A DNA stretch of 64,000 nucleotides from Nonomuraea lactucae (GTDB lineage Bacteria; Actinomycetota; Actinomycetes; Streptosporangiales; Streptosporangiaceae). The notes beneath the pieces are model-generated. The model searched no databases and was not told the origin of the DNA. It saw only the letters and a list, made by a program, of their open reading frames with translations. The stretch covers positions 1 through 64,000 of the forward strand of contig NZ_QNFZ01000257.1 of assembly GCF_003313395.1 (NCBI RefSeq), written 5' to 3'. Below are positions 53,015 through 61,807 of the stretch, piece after piece. Both the position numbers and the translations under genes were made by a program. Every line of letters begins with the position of its first letter. Positions within the stretch are counted from its first letter, which is position 1.

Positions 53015-54700
53015 TTACTCCCCTGCGGGGGCGGGCTGCACGGCCGTGGCCTGGTCGAGGAGGTCGTCGGCGAGCGCTGCCAGGCCGGCCGTGTCGGTGC
53101 CGCCGAAGACGTAGAAGTCCGGCCGGTTGATGACGACCTCGATGCCGCGGGTACGGAAGTACTCCGCGTAGGTTCCGTCGACGTCGACGATGTCGGTAGG
53201 GCTCGGAGTGCCGGGGCTGCTACCCGGGTCGGAGGCGGCTGGGCGCACCGTGTAGAAGTGGCAGCCGAGGCGTTCAAGGGCGGCGGTGCGCCGGGGGCCG
53301 AGCGCGGTGCGTGGGTCGTGGGTGATGCTGACGACGGTGAAGCCGGTGGCGGGCAGCAGGCGGTCGAACAGGTCGGTCCGGTCTGCGATCTGGACGCGTC
53401 CTTGGAGCCCGAGTTCTCCGGCGGGCGCCACCGGGCGGCCGTCGGACGCGCGGTGCAGGACTCCGTCGACCAGCTGCGGAAAGTCCGGCATGGGCGGGCG
53501 GAAGCCGGCGCGGAACATCTCGTCGCGTTTGCGGGCCTCGTCCGGGTCGATGATGCAGGGAATCTTGCCGCTCTCCAAGGAGATGACCGTCCAGTCCCTG
53601 ACATGGGGGTCGCGCTCGACCTGGTAGGTGTCGAGGAGCGTCTCGTCGGCCGCTCCGGAGAGCACCAGGTCGAGTTTCCAGGCGAGGTTGCGGGCGTCCC
53701 GCATGCCCGAGCACATGCCCTGGCCCATGAAGGGCGGCATCGTGTGGGCGGCGTCACCGGCCAGGAAGACGCGGCCGGAGCGCCAGCGATGGGCGATCCG
53801 TGCTTCGAAGGTGTACACGAGTTGCCGGACCGGTTCGACGTCGTGCTCGGTGACGTCGAACGGGGCGAGCAGTTCCCACGCCTTGTCCGGCCGGAGGAAG
53901 TCTTCCGGGTCCTCATCCGGTCGGAGATGCCATTCCCAGCGTCGGTGGTCCTTGCCCAGCGGCAGCACGGTGGTCGGCCGGCGCGGGTCGCAGACCTGGC
54001 CGGAGTCGAAGGCCAGCCAGAAGGGACGTTTGATACGGGCGTCGATGACCAGCCACTTCTCGTTGAAGCCCAGATCGTCGCGGTCGATGCCGAGCATCTG
54101 GCGGGTTCGGCTGTTGGCACCGTCGCAGGCGACGACGTACCGGCCGCGGAATCGGCGGTGCTCAGCTGTGAGGACGGGGCGCGGCTCGCCCGGGACCGTG
54201 CGGGTGCGTTCCACGGTCAGTTCGACGTGGTCGTCGTGCTGGACGAGGTCCACGACTTCCCAGCTCGGCATGTGCGCGACGGTCTGGGACTGGAGGATCC
54301 GGTCGAGCAGGCTGCGTTCCAGGACGGCGGAGTTCTGCATGTAGTCCGAGTGCCAGCCGGAGATGCCCTCCTCGCCCCAGGGGAACTCCAGCAGGGTCTC
54401 ACCCTCGGCGTTGATCCAGGTGTAACTCTTGGTCGCGTAGGCGTCCTCGAGGGTGGGGCCTTCGGCGCCCAGTTGCTGGAGCATCCGCATAATCTCGTGA
54501 TCGACGTGGCCGGCCCGGGGAAGGCCGTACAGACCCGGTTGCCGGTCGAAGACGACGGCGTCGCGGCCGAGCATCGTCCAGGTCGCCCCCAGGGTCAGGC
54601 CCACGGAGCCTCCGCCGATGATCAGAAGGTCGTGGATCCTGTCGCCGTCCGCTGTGAGGGAGGTGTCGGCGTCGTTGTGGGATCGCGCTCTGGTGGACAT
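53015..54700 (-). CDS. FAD-dependent aromatic hydroxylase (PheA/TfdB/MhpA family)
   Basis: 561 aa from ATG at 54700 (TGATG overlap with the FAH stop). LLIIGGGSVGLTLGATWTML for FAD, GRYVVACDGANSRTRQMLGI, and GRVFLAGDAAHTMPPFMGQGMCSGMRDA, the hydroxylase signature. C-terminal thioredoxin-like fold end as in phenol and 3-(3-hydroxyphenyl)propionate hydroxylases. It uses NAD(P)H and O2 to add an ortho OH to a phenol. The product would be the substrate of the next gene, an extradiol dioxygenase. Confidence 0.93.
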   Translation of the reverse strand: MSTRARSHNDADTSLTADGDRIHDLLIIGGGSVGLTLGATWTMLGRDAVVFDRQPGLYGLPRAGHVDHEIMRMLQQLGAEGPTLEDAYATKSYTWINAEGETLLEFPWGEEGISGWHSDYMQNSAVLERSLLDRILQSQTVAHMPSWEVVDLVQHDDHVELTVERTRTVPGEPRPVLTAEHRRFRGRYVVACDGANSRTRQMLGIDRDDLGFNEKWLVIDARIKRPFWLAFDSGQVCDPRRPTTVLPLGKDHRRWEWHLRPDEDPEDFLRPDKAWELLAPFDVTEHDVEPVRQLVYTFEARIAHRWRSGRVFLAGDAAHTMPPFMGQGMCSGMRDARNLAWKLDLVLSGAADETLLDTYQVERDPHVRDWTVISLESGKIPCIIDPDEARKRDEMFRAGFRPPMPDFPQLVDGVLHRASDGRPVAPAGELGLQGRVQIADRTDLFDRLLPATGFTVVSITHDPRTALGPRRTAALERLGCHFYTVRPAASDPGSSPGTPSPTDIVDVDGTYAEYFRTRGIEVVINRPDFYVFGGTDTAGLAALADDLLDQATAVQPAPAGE

Positions 54701-55548
54701 CAGGCACCTCCGGTGAAGGTCTGCCGGAGGTCGCCCAGGCCGGTGATGTGGCTGTGCAGTGTCTGCCCCGGCCGCAGGTAGAGCGGCGGGGTCCGGCCCG
54801 CGCCGACTCCGGCAGGCGTACCCGTGAAGACCAGGTCGCCGGGGTAGAGGGTCACCACGGACGAGAGGTGGGCGATCAGCTCCCGCACCGGGAAGATCAT
54901 CTGGCTGGTGCGTCCCTTCTGCAGCACCACGCCGTCGACCTCGCAGCTCAGCGGCAGATCCTCGGGATCGTCGAGCTCGTCCGGTGTGACGAGGAAGGGG
55001 CCGGTCGGCGAGAACCCGGGAAAGGACTTGGCAAGACTGAACTGCGGAGCGGGGCCGGCGTGCTGGGAGGTGCGTTCGGAGAGGTCCTGGCCCACGGTGA
55101 GCCCGGCGACATAGGCCCAGCTCTCGTCCGCGGAGATGTGCCGGGCCTCACGCCCGATCACGGCGACCAGCTCCACCTCCCAGTCGACGGTGTCCGTGGG
55201 CAGCTCCACGGTGCTCACCGGCCCGGTGAGCGAGGACACGTACTTGGTGAAGACCAGTGGCGTGGCCGGGCGCACAAAGCCGGATTCACGGGCGTGCTCG
55301 TCGTAGTTCAGTCCGACGGCGAACACCTGCCGGGGGGCCGGGACGGGCGGCCCCAGGTCCTCCGGCCGGAACGGGAGCACCTCGGCGCCCTCGAGGTCGG
55401 CCGTCGCAACCCAGCGGGACAGTTCGTCCCAGCGCTCGAAGGCCTGCTGCGGATCGGGACCGAAGCGCCCGCCGCTGAGTCGCCCGATGTCGACCAGGCC
55501 GTCGCCGTGCACGAGGGAGAGCCGTCCGCCTAGATTCGCCAACCGCAT
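54700..55548 (-). CDS. Fumarylacetoacetate hydrolase fold protein
   Basis: 282 aa from ATG at 55548 with GAAAGG upstream; the frame extends far upstream into the kinase gene but has no homology there. MRLANLGGRLSLVHGDGLVD, FAVGLNYDEHARESG, metal-site DWEVELVAVIGREARHIS, GQDLSERTSQHAG and LYPGDLVFTGTPAGVGAGRT, LRPGQTLHSHI. FAH-fold hydrolases in meta pathways cleave vinylogous 1,5-diketones or hydrate oxo-acids. First gene of the operon FAH, hydroxylase, dioxygenase. Confidence 0.92.
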   Translation of the reverse strand: MRLANLGGRLSLVHGDGLVDIGRLSGGRFGPDPQQAFERWDELSRWVATADLEGAEVLPFRPEDLGPPVPAPRQVFAVGLNYDEHARESGFVRPATPLVFTKYVSSLTGPVSTVELPTDTVDWEVELVAVIGREARHISADESWAYVAGLTVGQDLSERTSQHAGPAPQFSLAKSFPGFSPTGPFLVTPDELDDPEDLPLSCEVDGVVLQKGRTSQMIFPVRELIAHLSSVVTLYPGDLVFTGTPAGVGAGRTPPLYLRPGQTLHSHITGLGDLRQTFTGGA

Positions 55549-55712
55549 GGGAAGCCTTTCAGAAAAGGAACGCAGGGAGTGCCGGTGGACGCAACGTGGG
55601 CGGCACACTGGCGTGACGCGAGTCTCCTGCCTGACGGCTGCCCCGCACATCCGACGGCTGACGCTCAGCGCACGCGCGGACACGGAGTCATCGGGTAGCC
55701 GACCGGGCAACC

Positions 55713-55729
55713 GCAAATGGGACATTTGC
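55713..55729. promoter_or_regulatory. Inverted repeat GCAAATG-GGA-CATTTGC in divergent promoter
   Basis: Seven-base perfect arms; GCGAAATGGG (55735) and GCAAATGGGG (55746) repeat part of it nearby. Lies between the FAH operon (-) and the histidine kinase gene (+), a candidate binding site for the response regulator. Confidence 0.55.
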
Positions 55730-55749
55730 CCTATGCGAAATGGGTGCAA

Positions 55750-57294
55750 ATGGGGCACGCTTCGAGCGTGTCCCTGGAAAACATGGGTTTGGCAGTACTC
55801 GTGGAGCTGGTGGAGAGCGCAGTCGACGGAATCGCCGTGCTCAGCCCGGACGGCGAGCACTTTCAGCACGTCAACCAGGCAGGCTGCCACATTCTCGGCC
55901 GCCGGCTCGAAGAGCTGCGCGCCCTGCCCGCCGCCGACTTCCCGCTGCCAGTGGTCGGCGCGCAACCCGGTGTCATGGCCGTCATGGCCCTCGGGGACCG
56001 GGAGATCGAATACATGTCGGCGGTGGTACGGACGCCCGCGAATCCCGTACGGATCGCCCGGTTCCGTGATGTGACCGATGCGCGGCGCCAGGAGCGGCGG
56101 CTCAAGGCGTTCAGCCGGACCTCCGCGAGCATCGCCTTCGCCGAGTCGCTCACCACGGGCCTCGACTCCCTGGCACGGGACGTCCGGCACGCGTCGGGCA
56201 TGGAAGCGTGCACTTTTCTGATCATGGATGAGCAGGGCGAGCTGCGGCAGGTGGGCACGTGCGGCGACTACCCGGGCACGCCGGACTATGTGGACCGTCT
56301 CAAGGCATGCCGGGAGCTCGGGGCTCCCTTGCTGTCGGCGGAGGTCTTCGAGACCGGCAAGCCCGCTGTGATCGAAGGATGGCGGGAGCTCACCCTTGCC
56401 GACGAGCGTTTCGCGCCGCTGCACGAGATCAGCCAGCGGCAGAGCTGGGACACCATCGCCGTGCTGCCGCTCATCGTGCGCGGCACGACCGTCGGGGTGT
56501 TCAACGGCTTCTATCTCAAGGGCAGTCAGCCCTCCGACTCCGACCTGGCGTTTCTGTCGGCCATCGCCGACCAGGCGGCAGTGGCCGTCGACAACGCTCG
56601 GATGCTGGTTCAGCTCGAGGCGAAGGCCGCCCTGGACGAACGGCACCGCCTGGCCCGTGACCTGCACGACTCGGTGAGCCAGGCACTGTTCTCCATGACT
56701 CTGCGCAGCCGTGCGGTGCAGATACTGGCCGAACAGGCCTCACCCCCGATGCCGGAGGTGACGGCCGGCCTCGCCGAACTGCGTGACCTCGTTCAGGGAA
56801 CACTGGCGGAGATGCGGGCGCTGATCTTCCAGCTCCGCCCCGAAGCTCTCCATGAAGAGGGACTGGTCTCCGCCGTCAGGCGGCACGCCGCGGCCATCGA
56901 GGCCCGGCATCATCTGCCCGTCGTCGTGGAGAGTCCTCAGCATCCCTTGTCGCTGCTCCCGGACCAGGAGACCGACCTGTTCCGGATGGTCAGCGAGGCG
57001 ATGATCAACGCTGTGAAACACGCCGAGGCGCGGCAGCTGGAAGTCCACATCCGGTGCGAGGGCACGGACGGGCGGGACCTGCTGATCGAGGTACGCGACG
57101 ACGGCCAGGGCTTTGACCCGGACACACCGCACCCGGGCCATCTGGGGCTGGTCTCCATGTCCGAGCGGATCGCACGGCTGGGGGGCACGTTCACGGTCGT
57201 CTCCTCCCCCGGGCGGCCGACCTCCGTACGTGCCGCGGTTCCTGGAGTATTGCGTTCCCCGGACGACGGGGTGAGAGAAGGGACGGCGCATTGA
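55750..57294 (+). CDS. Cytosolic PAS-GAF sensor histidine kinase (NarL type)
   Basis: The open frame begins at ATG 55717 inside the palindrome; ATG 55750, 55783 or GTG 55768 are likelier starts and 55750 is used. From the 55717 numbering: PAS (about 25-115, ESAVDGIAVLSPDGEHFQHV), GAF (about 130-300), HisKA_3 with phospho-His317 in LARDLHDSVSQALFSMTLRS, and HATPase_c (EVRDDGQGFDPDT, MSERIARLGGTFTVVSSPG). No membrane segment, so it senses a cytosolic signal, perhaps an aromatic ligand in the GAF domain. Its stop overlaps the response regulator start (TTGA). Probably controls the divergent meta-cleavage operon. Confidence 0.92.
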   Translation: MGHASSVSLENMGLAVLVELVESAVDGIAVLSPDGEHFQHVNQAGCHILGRRLEELRALPAADFPLPVVGAQPGVMAVMALGDREIEYMSAVVRTPANPVRIARFRDVTDARRQERRLKAFSRTSASIAFAESLTTGLDSLARDVRHASGMEACTFLIMDEQGELRQVGTCGDYPGTPDYVDRLKACRELGAPLLSAEVFETGKPAVIEGWRELTLADERFAPLHEISQRQSWDTIAVLPLIVRGTTVGVFNGFYLKGSQPSDSDLAFLSAIADQAAVAVDNARMLVQLEAKAALDERHRLARDLHDSVSQALFSMTLRSRAVQILAEQASPPMPEVTAGLAELRDLVQGTLAEMRALIFQLRPEALHEEGLVSAVRRHAAAIEARHHLPVVVESPQHPLSLLPDQETDLFRMVSEAMINAVKHAEARQLEVHIRCEGTDGRDLLIEVRDDGQGFDPDTPHPGHLGLVSMSERIARLGGTFTVVSSPGRPTSVRAAVPGVLRSPDDGVREGTAH

Positions 57295-57962
57295 GCGGGC
57301 AAGCGGGAGCGGAGCCGATCAGGCTGCTGGTCGTGGACGATCACGCGGTCGTGCGGCAGGGGATGAAGGCTTTTCTGTCCCTGCAGGCCGACATGGAGGT
57401 GGTCGGAGAGGCGGGCGACGCTCAGGCCGCGCTCGACTTCCTCGCCACAGCGGCGGTCCGGGGCGTCATGCCGCACGTGGTGCTGATGGATCTGGTGATG
57501 CCCCGACTCGACGGGGTGTCCGGCATCCAGGCGATCAAGAAGCTCCACCCCGGGGTGGAGGTCGTGGCGATGACGAGCTTCAGCGAAACCGAGCGGGTCC
57601 GTGCCGCGCTGGCCGCCGGGGCCGCCGGCTACCTGCTGAAGGACGCCGAGGCCGACGAAGTGGCGACGGCGATCCGGGCCGCGACAGCCGGCGAGACCCA
57701 TCTGGACACAGCCGTGGCACGAAAGATCACTCGCGCACTGACCGGGGTGTCCGACGGCGTGGCGTCCCTGAGCCAGCGTGAACGCGAAGTGCTGGTGCTG
57801 GTCGCCGACGGCTACAGCAACAGGGACATCGCCCGTACTCTGACCATCAGCGAGCGTACGGCTCGTACCCATGTCAGCAGCATCCTGCTGAAGATCGGGG
57901 TGACGTCCAGGACGCAGGCGGCACTGTGGGCGATCCGCCAGGGACTGACGTCGGCTTCGTGA
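57291..57962 (+). CDS. NarL/LuxR-type response regulator
   Basis: 223 aa from TTG at 57291 (overlap TTGA). Receiver: LLVVDDHAVVRQGMKAFL, phospho-Asp67 in VLMDLVMPRLDG, Thr in AMTSFSE and Lys in YLLKDAEADE. Output HTH about 155-220: LSQREREVLVLVADGYSNRD, SERTARTHVSSILLKIGVTS. Partner of the PAS-GAF kinase, with the meta-cleavage operon as the obvious target. Confidence 0.95.
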   Translation: MSGQAGAEPIRLLVVDDHAVVRQGMKAFLSLQADMEVVGEAGDAQAALDFLATAAVRGVMPHVVLMDLVMPRLDGVSGIQAIKKLHPGVEVVAMTSFSETERVRAALAAGAAGYLLKDAEADEVATAIRAATAGETHLDTAVARKITRALTGVSDGVASLSQREREVLVLVADGYSNRDIARTLTISERTARTHVSSILLKIGVTSRTQAALWAIRQGLTSAS

Positions 57963-57974
57963 GCCGACGTCAGT
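57944..57974. terminator. Perfect 13-bp hairpin over the response-regulator stop
   Basis: ACTGACGTCGGCT / AGCCGACGTCAGT with a 5-base loop; the stop codon lies in the loop. Ends both the kinase/regulator transcript and the convergent SDR operon. Confidence 0.85.
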
Positions 57975-57992
57975 TGCGCCGAATCCGGCCTC

Positions 57993-58763
57993 TCAGCGGG
58001 CGATCATCCCGGCTGAGAGGTCGACGTCGGCGCCCGTCATTCCGGGCATCTGCAGCATGGCCACCACCGCAGCGGCGACTTCGTCCTCCTCGACCATCCG
58101 GCCCAGGGCGGAACGCGACACGAAGGCCGCCTCTGCGGCAGCGGCATCAGTGCCCGTCCGCTCCGCTTCCAGACGGAAATTGCGTTCCATGCGCGGCCCC
58201 TTGACCGGCCCCGGTGAGAGGCTGTTCACGGACACACCGTGCGGACCGGCCTCGCAGGCCAGGGTCGCGGTCAGTCCGAGTACAGCCGTCTTCGAGGCGG
58301 CATAGGGGGTGCGGCGGGCCAGCGGACGCTTGCCGGTCACCGAGGCGATGTTGATCACGTCGCCGCGTCCGGCCGCCATCATGGCCGGCAGGAACGCCCG
58401 GCAGACGAGGAAGACCCCCCGCACGTTGACGGCGAAGACGTCGTCCCAGTCCTGGGGGTCGATGTCGACCAGCGGAGCCACCGGCCCTGCCACGCCCGCG
58501 TTGTTGACCAGCGTGCAGATCACTTCGTCGTTCAGCTCCGCGCGTAGCCGTTCCACGGACTCCGGATCCGAGGTGTCGCAGATGGCCGTGCGTGCGGCGC
58601 CGCCGCGCCGGCCGATCTCCTTCGCCACCTGGTCCAGCTTGTCCCGGGTGCGGCCCGTGAGGACGACCCGTGCTCCGGCTCCGGCCAGGGCGAGCGAGAT
58701 GGCCCGCCCCAGGCCGTTGCCGGCTCCCGTCACCAGGGCCGTGCGGCCCGCGAGCACGCTCAT
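57993..58763 (-). CDS. Short-chain dehydrogenase/reductase (SDR)
   Basis: 256 aa from ATG at 58763, ATGA overlap with the preceding gene. TGAGNGLGRAISLALAGAGA, NNAGVAGPVAPLVDIDPQDW, SVTGKRPLARRTPYAASK (Tyr/Lys) and SPGPVKGPRMERNF. Located right after the HisD-family gene, as SDR partners do in sulfopropanediol or sugar-alcohol operons. Substrate unknown. Confidence 0.9.
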   Translation of the reverse strand: MSVLAGRTALVTGAGNGLGRAISLALAGAGARVVLTGRTRDKLDQVAKEIGRRGGAARTAICDTSDPESVERLRAELNDEVICTLVNNAGVAGPVAPLVDIDPQDWDDVFAVNVRGVFLVCRAFLPAMMAAGRGDVINIASVTGKRPLARRTPYAASKTAVLGLTATLACEAGPHGVSVNSLSPGPVKGPRMERNFRLEAERTGTDAAAAEAAFVSRSALGRMVEEDEVAAAVVAMLQMPGMTGADVDLSAGMIAR

Positions 58764-60082
58764 GCCGACTCGGCCCGGTAGACGTCCGGGGCCCACGCCA
58801 GGTCGCCACCCGCGTACTTCGCCGCCCGGACGTCACCGGAGCGCGCGTGGCCCTCGAAGAACTCCACCCGTGCGGCGCGTCCGCACAGCTCGCCCAGCTC
58901 GGCGCTGGAGCCGGTGTTCACCACCTCCTGGTACGTGACCGTCTTGAGGTACTTGCCGACCCACAGGCCGCCGGTGTAGCGGGCCGCGCCCCGGGTGGGC
59001 AGGGTGTGATTGGTGCCGATGACCTTGTCCCCGTACGAGACGCAGGTGCCCTCGCCCAGGAACAGCGCCCCGTACTGGCTCATCCGCTCCAGCGCCTCTC
59101 GCGGGTGCCGGGTGAGGATCTGCACATGCTCACTGGCGAAGCCGTCGGCGACGGTGTACGCCTCGTCGAGGCCGGCGACCACGATGACCTGTCCGTGGTC
59201 CCGCCACGCGGGGCCGGCGTAGTCCTGCGTGGACATCGTGGGCAGCAGCGTGTCGATGTACTCCAGCGTCTGCCGCGCCACCTGCTCGGATGTGGTGATG
59301 AGCACGGCCGGCGAGTCCGGTCCATGTTCCGCCTGGGAGAGCAGGTCGACCGCGACCACGAAGGGGTCGGCGTACTCGTCGGCGACCACGAGTATTTCGG
59401 TGGGGCCGGCGAACAGGTCGATGCCCACCTCACCGAAGAGCTGGCGCTTGGCCTCGGCCACGTAGGCGTTGCCCGGCCCGGCCAGCAGGTCGACCCGCCC
59501 GATGGTTTCGGTGCCGACCGCCATGGCGGCCACCGCCTGCACCCCGCCGAGCAGGTGGATCTCGTCGGCGCCCGCCAGGGACATGGCGGCGACGGTGGCG
59601 GCCGGAATCTCACCCTTGATGGGCGGAGTACAGGCCACCGTGCGCTCCACACCGGCCACCTTCGCGGTCACGATGGTCATGTGGGCGGAGGCCACCAGCG
59701 GATACCGTCCGCCGGGCACGTAGGCGCCGGCCGCACTGACGGGGATGTTGCGCTGGCCGAGGAAGACCCCCGGCATGGTCTCCACCTCGAAGTCGCCGAT
59801 CGACTCGCGCTGCGCCTTGGCGAACTCGCGCACGTTGCGCTGCACGGTGCGGATGTCGTCCAGAGTCGTCTCGGGCACGCCGGCCACGATGCCGCGTATC
59901 TCGTCCTCGGTGAGCCGGAAAGAGGCGGGAGACCAGTTGTCGAACTTCTCCGAGTAGGCGCGCACCGCCTCGTCTCCCCGGGTGCGGATGTCATTGATGA
60001 CTCCCGCAACGGTCTCTCTCACCCGGTCGTCGGTGACTCGGGCGCTGCTGGGCGAGGTCGCGCCCTTGATGATCTGAGGCAT
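58760..60082 (-). CDS. HisD-family dehydrogenase, sulfopropanediol-dehydrogenase (HpsN-like) type
   Basis: 440 aa. Histidinol-dehydrogenase fold with LLSQAEHGPDS (Gln and His zinc ligands), FASEHVQIL (catalytic Glu-His), then SYGDKVIGTNHTLPTRGAAR and YTGGLWVGKYLKTVTYQEV, the block that separates the sulfopropanediol 3-dehydrogenase branch from biosynthetic HisD. His in EGHARSGDVR completes the site. Zn- and NAD-dependent oxidation of a diol-type substrate to the acid is likely. It sits with an SDR, an SMP-30 lactonase and a receiver protein, not in a histidine operon, so a catabolic role is strongly suggested. Confidence 0.88.
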   Translation of the reverse strand: MPQIIKGATSPSSARVTDDRVRETVAGVINDIRTRGDEAVRAYSEKFDNWSPASFRLTEDEIRGIVAGVPETTLDDIRTVQRNVREFAKAQRESIGDFEVETMPGVFLGQRNIPVSAAGAYVPGGRYPLVASAHMTIVTAKVAGVERTVACTPPIKGEIPAATVAAMSLAGADEIHLLGGVQAVAAMAVGTETIGRVDLLAGPGNAYVAEAKRQLFGEVGIDLFAGPTEILVVADEYADPFVVAVDLLSQAEHGPDSPAVLITTSEQVARQTLEYIDTLLPTMSTQDYAGPAWRDHGQVIVVAGLDEAYTVADGFASEHVQILTRHPREALERMSQYGALFLGEGTCVSYGDKVIGTNHTLPTRGAARYTGGLWVGKYLKTVTYQEVVNTGSSAELGELCGRAARVEFFEGHARSGDVRAAKYAGGDLAWAPDVYRAESA

Positions 60083-60151
60083 GGAAACTCCTTGTCGGTG
60101 TGCGGGTGGTGTGCGCGTCGGATGCGCAGTGCGTGGAACCTGGGGGGCCGG

Positions 60152-61030
60152 TCAGGGCCAGCCGGCACCGGAAGCCGCCGTGAGGGTGTGGATCAGCCCC
60201 TTGCTCACGCCGCGGGCGAGGTCGGCCATGGTGGTATCGGCCGAACAGAGGAAGAGCGTGCGCCGGTCGTGCCCGCCGAGCGCGCAGGCCACGGCGAGTC
60301 GGCCGTCCGCGGACACGACGTCCGTCGTGGTCCCGTCGGCGCCGATCCGCCGGAATTCACCTCGCCGCAGCAGGGCGACCCACAGGGCGCCGGTCTCATC
60401 GAGACAGAGGCCGTCGGGCATGTCCGGCAGCTCGGCGAAGGTGCACCGTTCCACGAGATCGCCATCAGCGGTGACGCGGAAGCGGGAGACTCGGTGGGCC
60501 GCCGTCTCAGCCACCCAGTACACGTGGCCGTCCGGGGAGACAGCCGCCCCATTGGGAAAGACCACGTCACGGGTCACGACCCGGGTCCGGAATTCGCGCG
60601 TCCGGGGATCCTCCACAGCGAGAATCACCTGACCAGGCCGGGGCTCCTCACCGGCCATGAGGTTGAAACCGGTGTCGCCGACGAACGCCCGCCCGGTGCC
60701 GTCGACGACCATGTCGTTGAGGAAACCGCGGGCCACACGGCTCAGGTCCGCAACCAGAGCAAGCGCATCCCCGTCCCATGTCCACAGACACCGGTCGAGG
60801 GCGCTGGCGATCAGCAGACGGCCGTCGGGCAGGAAGCCCAGACCGGCAGGTCGGCCGGGAACACCGACGACCGTGTGCACGGAGCCGTCGGCGGTCGTGC
60901 GCTTGACGGCATAGTCGTGCACGTCGGAGAACCACAGCACGCCGTCTCTCCACCGGGGCGATTCGGGGTAGACGATCTGTTCACTGAGCCGGAGCGGGGC
61001 CGGCGCGGGGACCGGCTGGGTGGCGCTCAC
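60152..61030 (-). CDS. SMP-30/gluconolactonase family protein
   Basis: 292 aa from GTG at 61030 (GTGA overlap with the receiver gene stop). Six-bladed propeller with metal ligands EQIVYPESPRWRDG (Glu), GFLNDMVVDGTGRAFVGDTG (Asn), VFPNGAAVSPDG (Asn) and MPDGLCLDETGALWVALLR (Asp). It hydrolyses sugar-type lactones. In the operon it comes just before the HisD-family dehydrogenase and after the receiver-only protein. Confidence 0.93.
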   Translation of the reverse strand: MSATQPVPAPAPLRLSEQIVYPESPRWRDGVLWFSDVHDYAVKRTTADGSVHTVVGVPGRPAGLGFLPDGRLLIASALDRCLWTWDGDALALVADLSRVARGFLNDMVVDGTGRAFVGDTGFNLMAGEEPRPGQVILAVEDPRTREFRTRVVTRDVVFPNGAAVSPDGHVYWVAETAAHRVSRFRVTADGDLVERCTFAELPDMPDGLCLDETGALWVALLRRGEFRRIGADGTTTDVVSADGRLAVACALGGHDRRTLFLCSADTTMADLARGVSKGLIHTLTAASGAGWP

Positions 61031-61467
61031 GCCGGGTCCGCCTGGATCTCGCCGCGCGGGGCCGTCGGCACGCCTCGTCGGGCACCGGCAACGCTGCGGG
61101 CCGCCTCCAGGACCTGGTCAGGTCCACACCCTTTGTCGACGAAGGCGGCGGCTCCCGCCTTCAGGGCCAGAGCGCCGACCCGCTCCCTCGGGGTCAGCGC
61201 CAGCACCGCCACCTCGTACTGGCACAGGGCCGTGACCACAGTCAATCCTCTCGATACCTCATCAGCGGTGGACCACAGATCCACGATGCCGAGGTCCGGT
61301 GCGTGACGGGCGGCCTGCTCCACGGCCTCGGCAGGATCGGCGACCACCGCGACCAGCCGGAAACCGGCTGCCGCGGACAACAGGTCCCTCATCGCCTCAC
61401 GGACACGGACGTCGTCGACGACGAGCAGCGTGGTCACACTGCGGTCGGAGATCCGGGTAGTCCTCAC
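61027..61467 (-). CDS. Stand-alone response-regulator receiver protein
   Basis: 146 aa from GTG at 61467. Receiver domain only: LLVVDDVRVREAM, phospho-Asp63 in LGIVDLWSTAD, Thr92 in VLALTPRERV and Lys112 in AFVDKGCG. No output domain follows; a short Arg/Pro/Ala tail does. Members usually act by protein contact. It starts the operon receiver, lactonase, dehydrogenase, SDR. No histidine kinase is next to it except the PAS-GAF kinase 4 kb away. Confidence 0.88.
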   Translation of the reverse strand: MRTTRISDRSVTTLLVVDDVRVREAMRDLLSAAAGFRLVAVVADPAEAVEQAARHAPDLGIVDLWSTADEVSRGLTVVTALCQYEVAVLALTPRERVGALALKAGAAAFVDKGCGPDQVLEAARSVAGARRGVPTAPRGEIQADPA

Positions 61468-61807
61468 AGTTCCCCCCTGGACTCTTCAGCTCGGCGCCTC
61501 CTGGAGAAGGCGGCTCCAGTCAAGCCCGGGGCAGGCTCGGGGAGATCGTCTTACTGACGGCAAGTGGTCCGGCTGTTGGGGACACTGCCGGTCGGACATT
61601 TGTCGTGCGAGGTGCGGCTGGTTCGGCGGCTTCCGCGAGGCCGCCCCGGCACGGGCAGACCTTCGCTGAATCCGGTGAGATCGAGCCTGGGCATGCGCAA
61701 GAAGCGGGCCGACCGCCGGACCTCCTCGGTTCACCGGCGTTCGCCCGCTTCTTGCCTGACAGTCGTGCTCCTGGCCCTGCCCTCCCTTTCGTCGGCCGTA
61801 GCCGGCG
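61468..61807. other. Stretch without a recognisable gene
   Basis: Holds the promoter of the receiver operon. Minor open frames have no family match. Nothing else seen. Confidence 0.5.

Noticed and set aside
52754..54781. 675-codon plus-strand open frame over the hydroxylase
   Set aside because: Antisense shadow of the FAD hydroxylase and dioxygenase; low-complexity Val/Gly/Asp-rich, no ribosome site.
55549..56667. Upstream extension of the FAH-fold gene to a 655-aa protein
   Set aside because: Overlaps the PAS-GAF kinase antisense; the extension has no homology, and the ATG at 55548 has a ribosome site and the normal family N-terminus.
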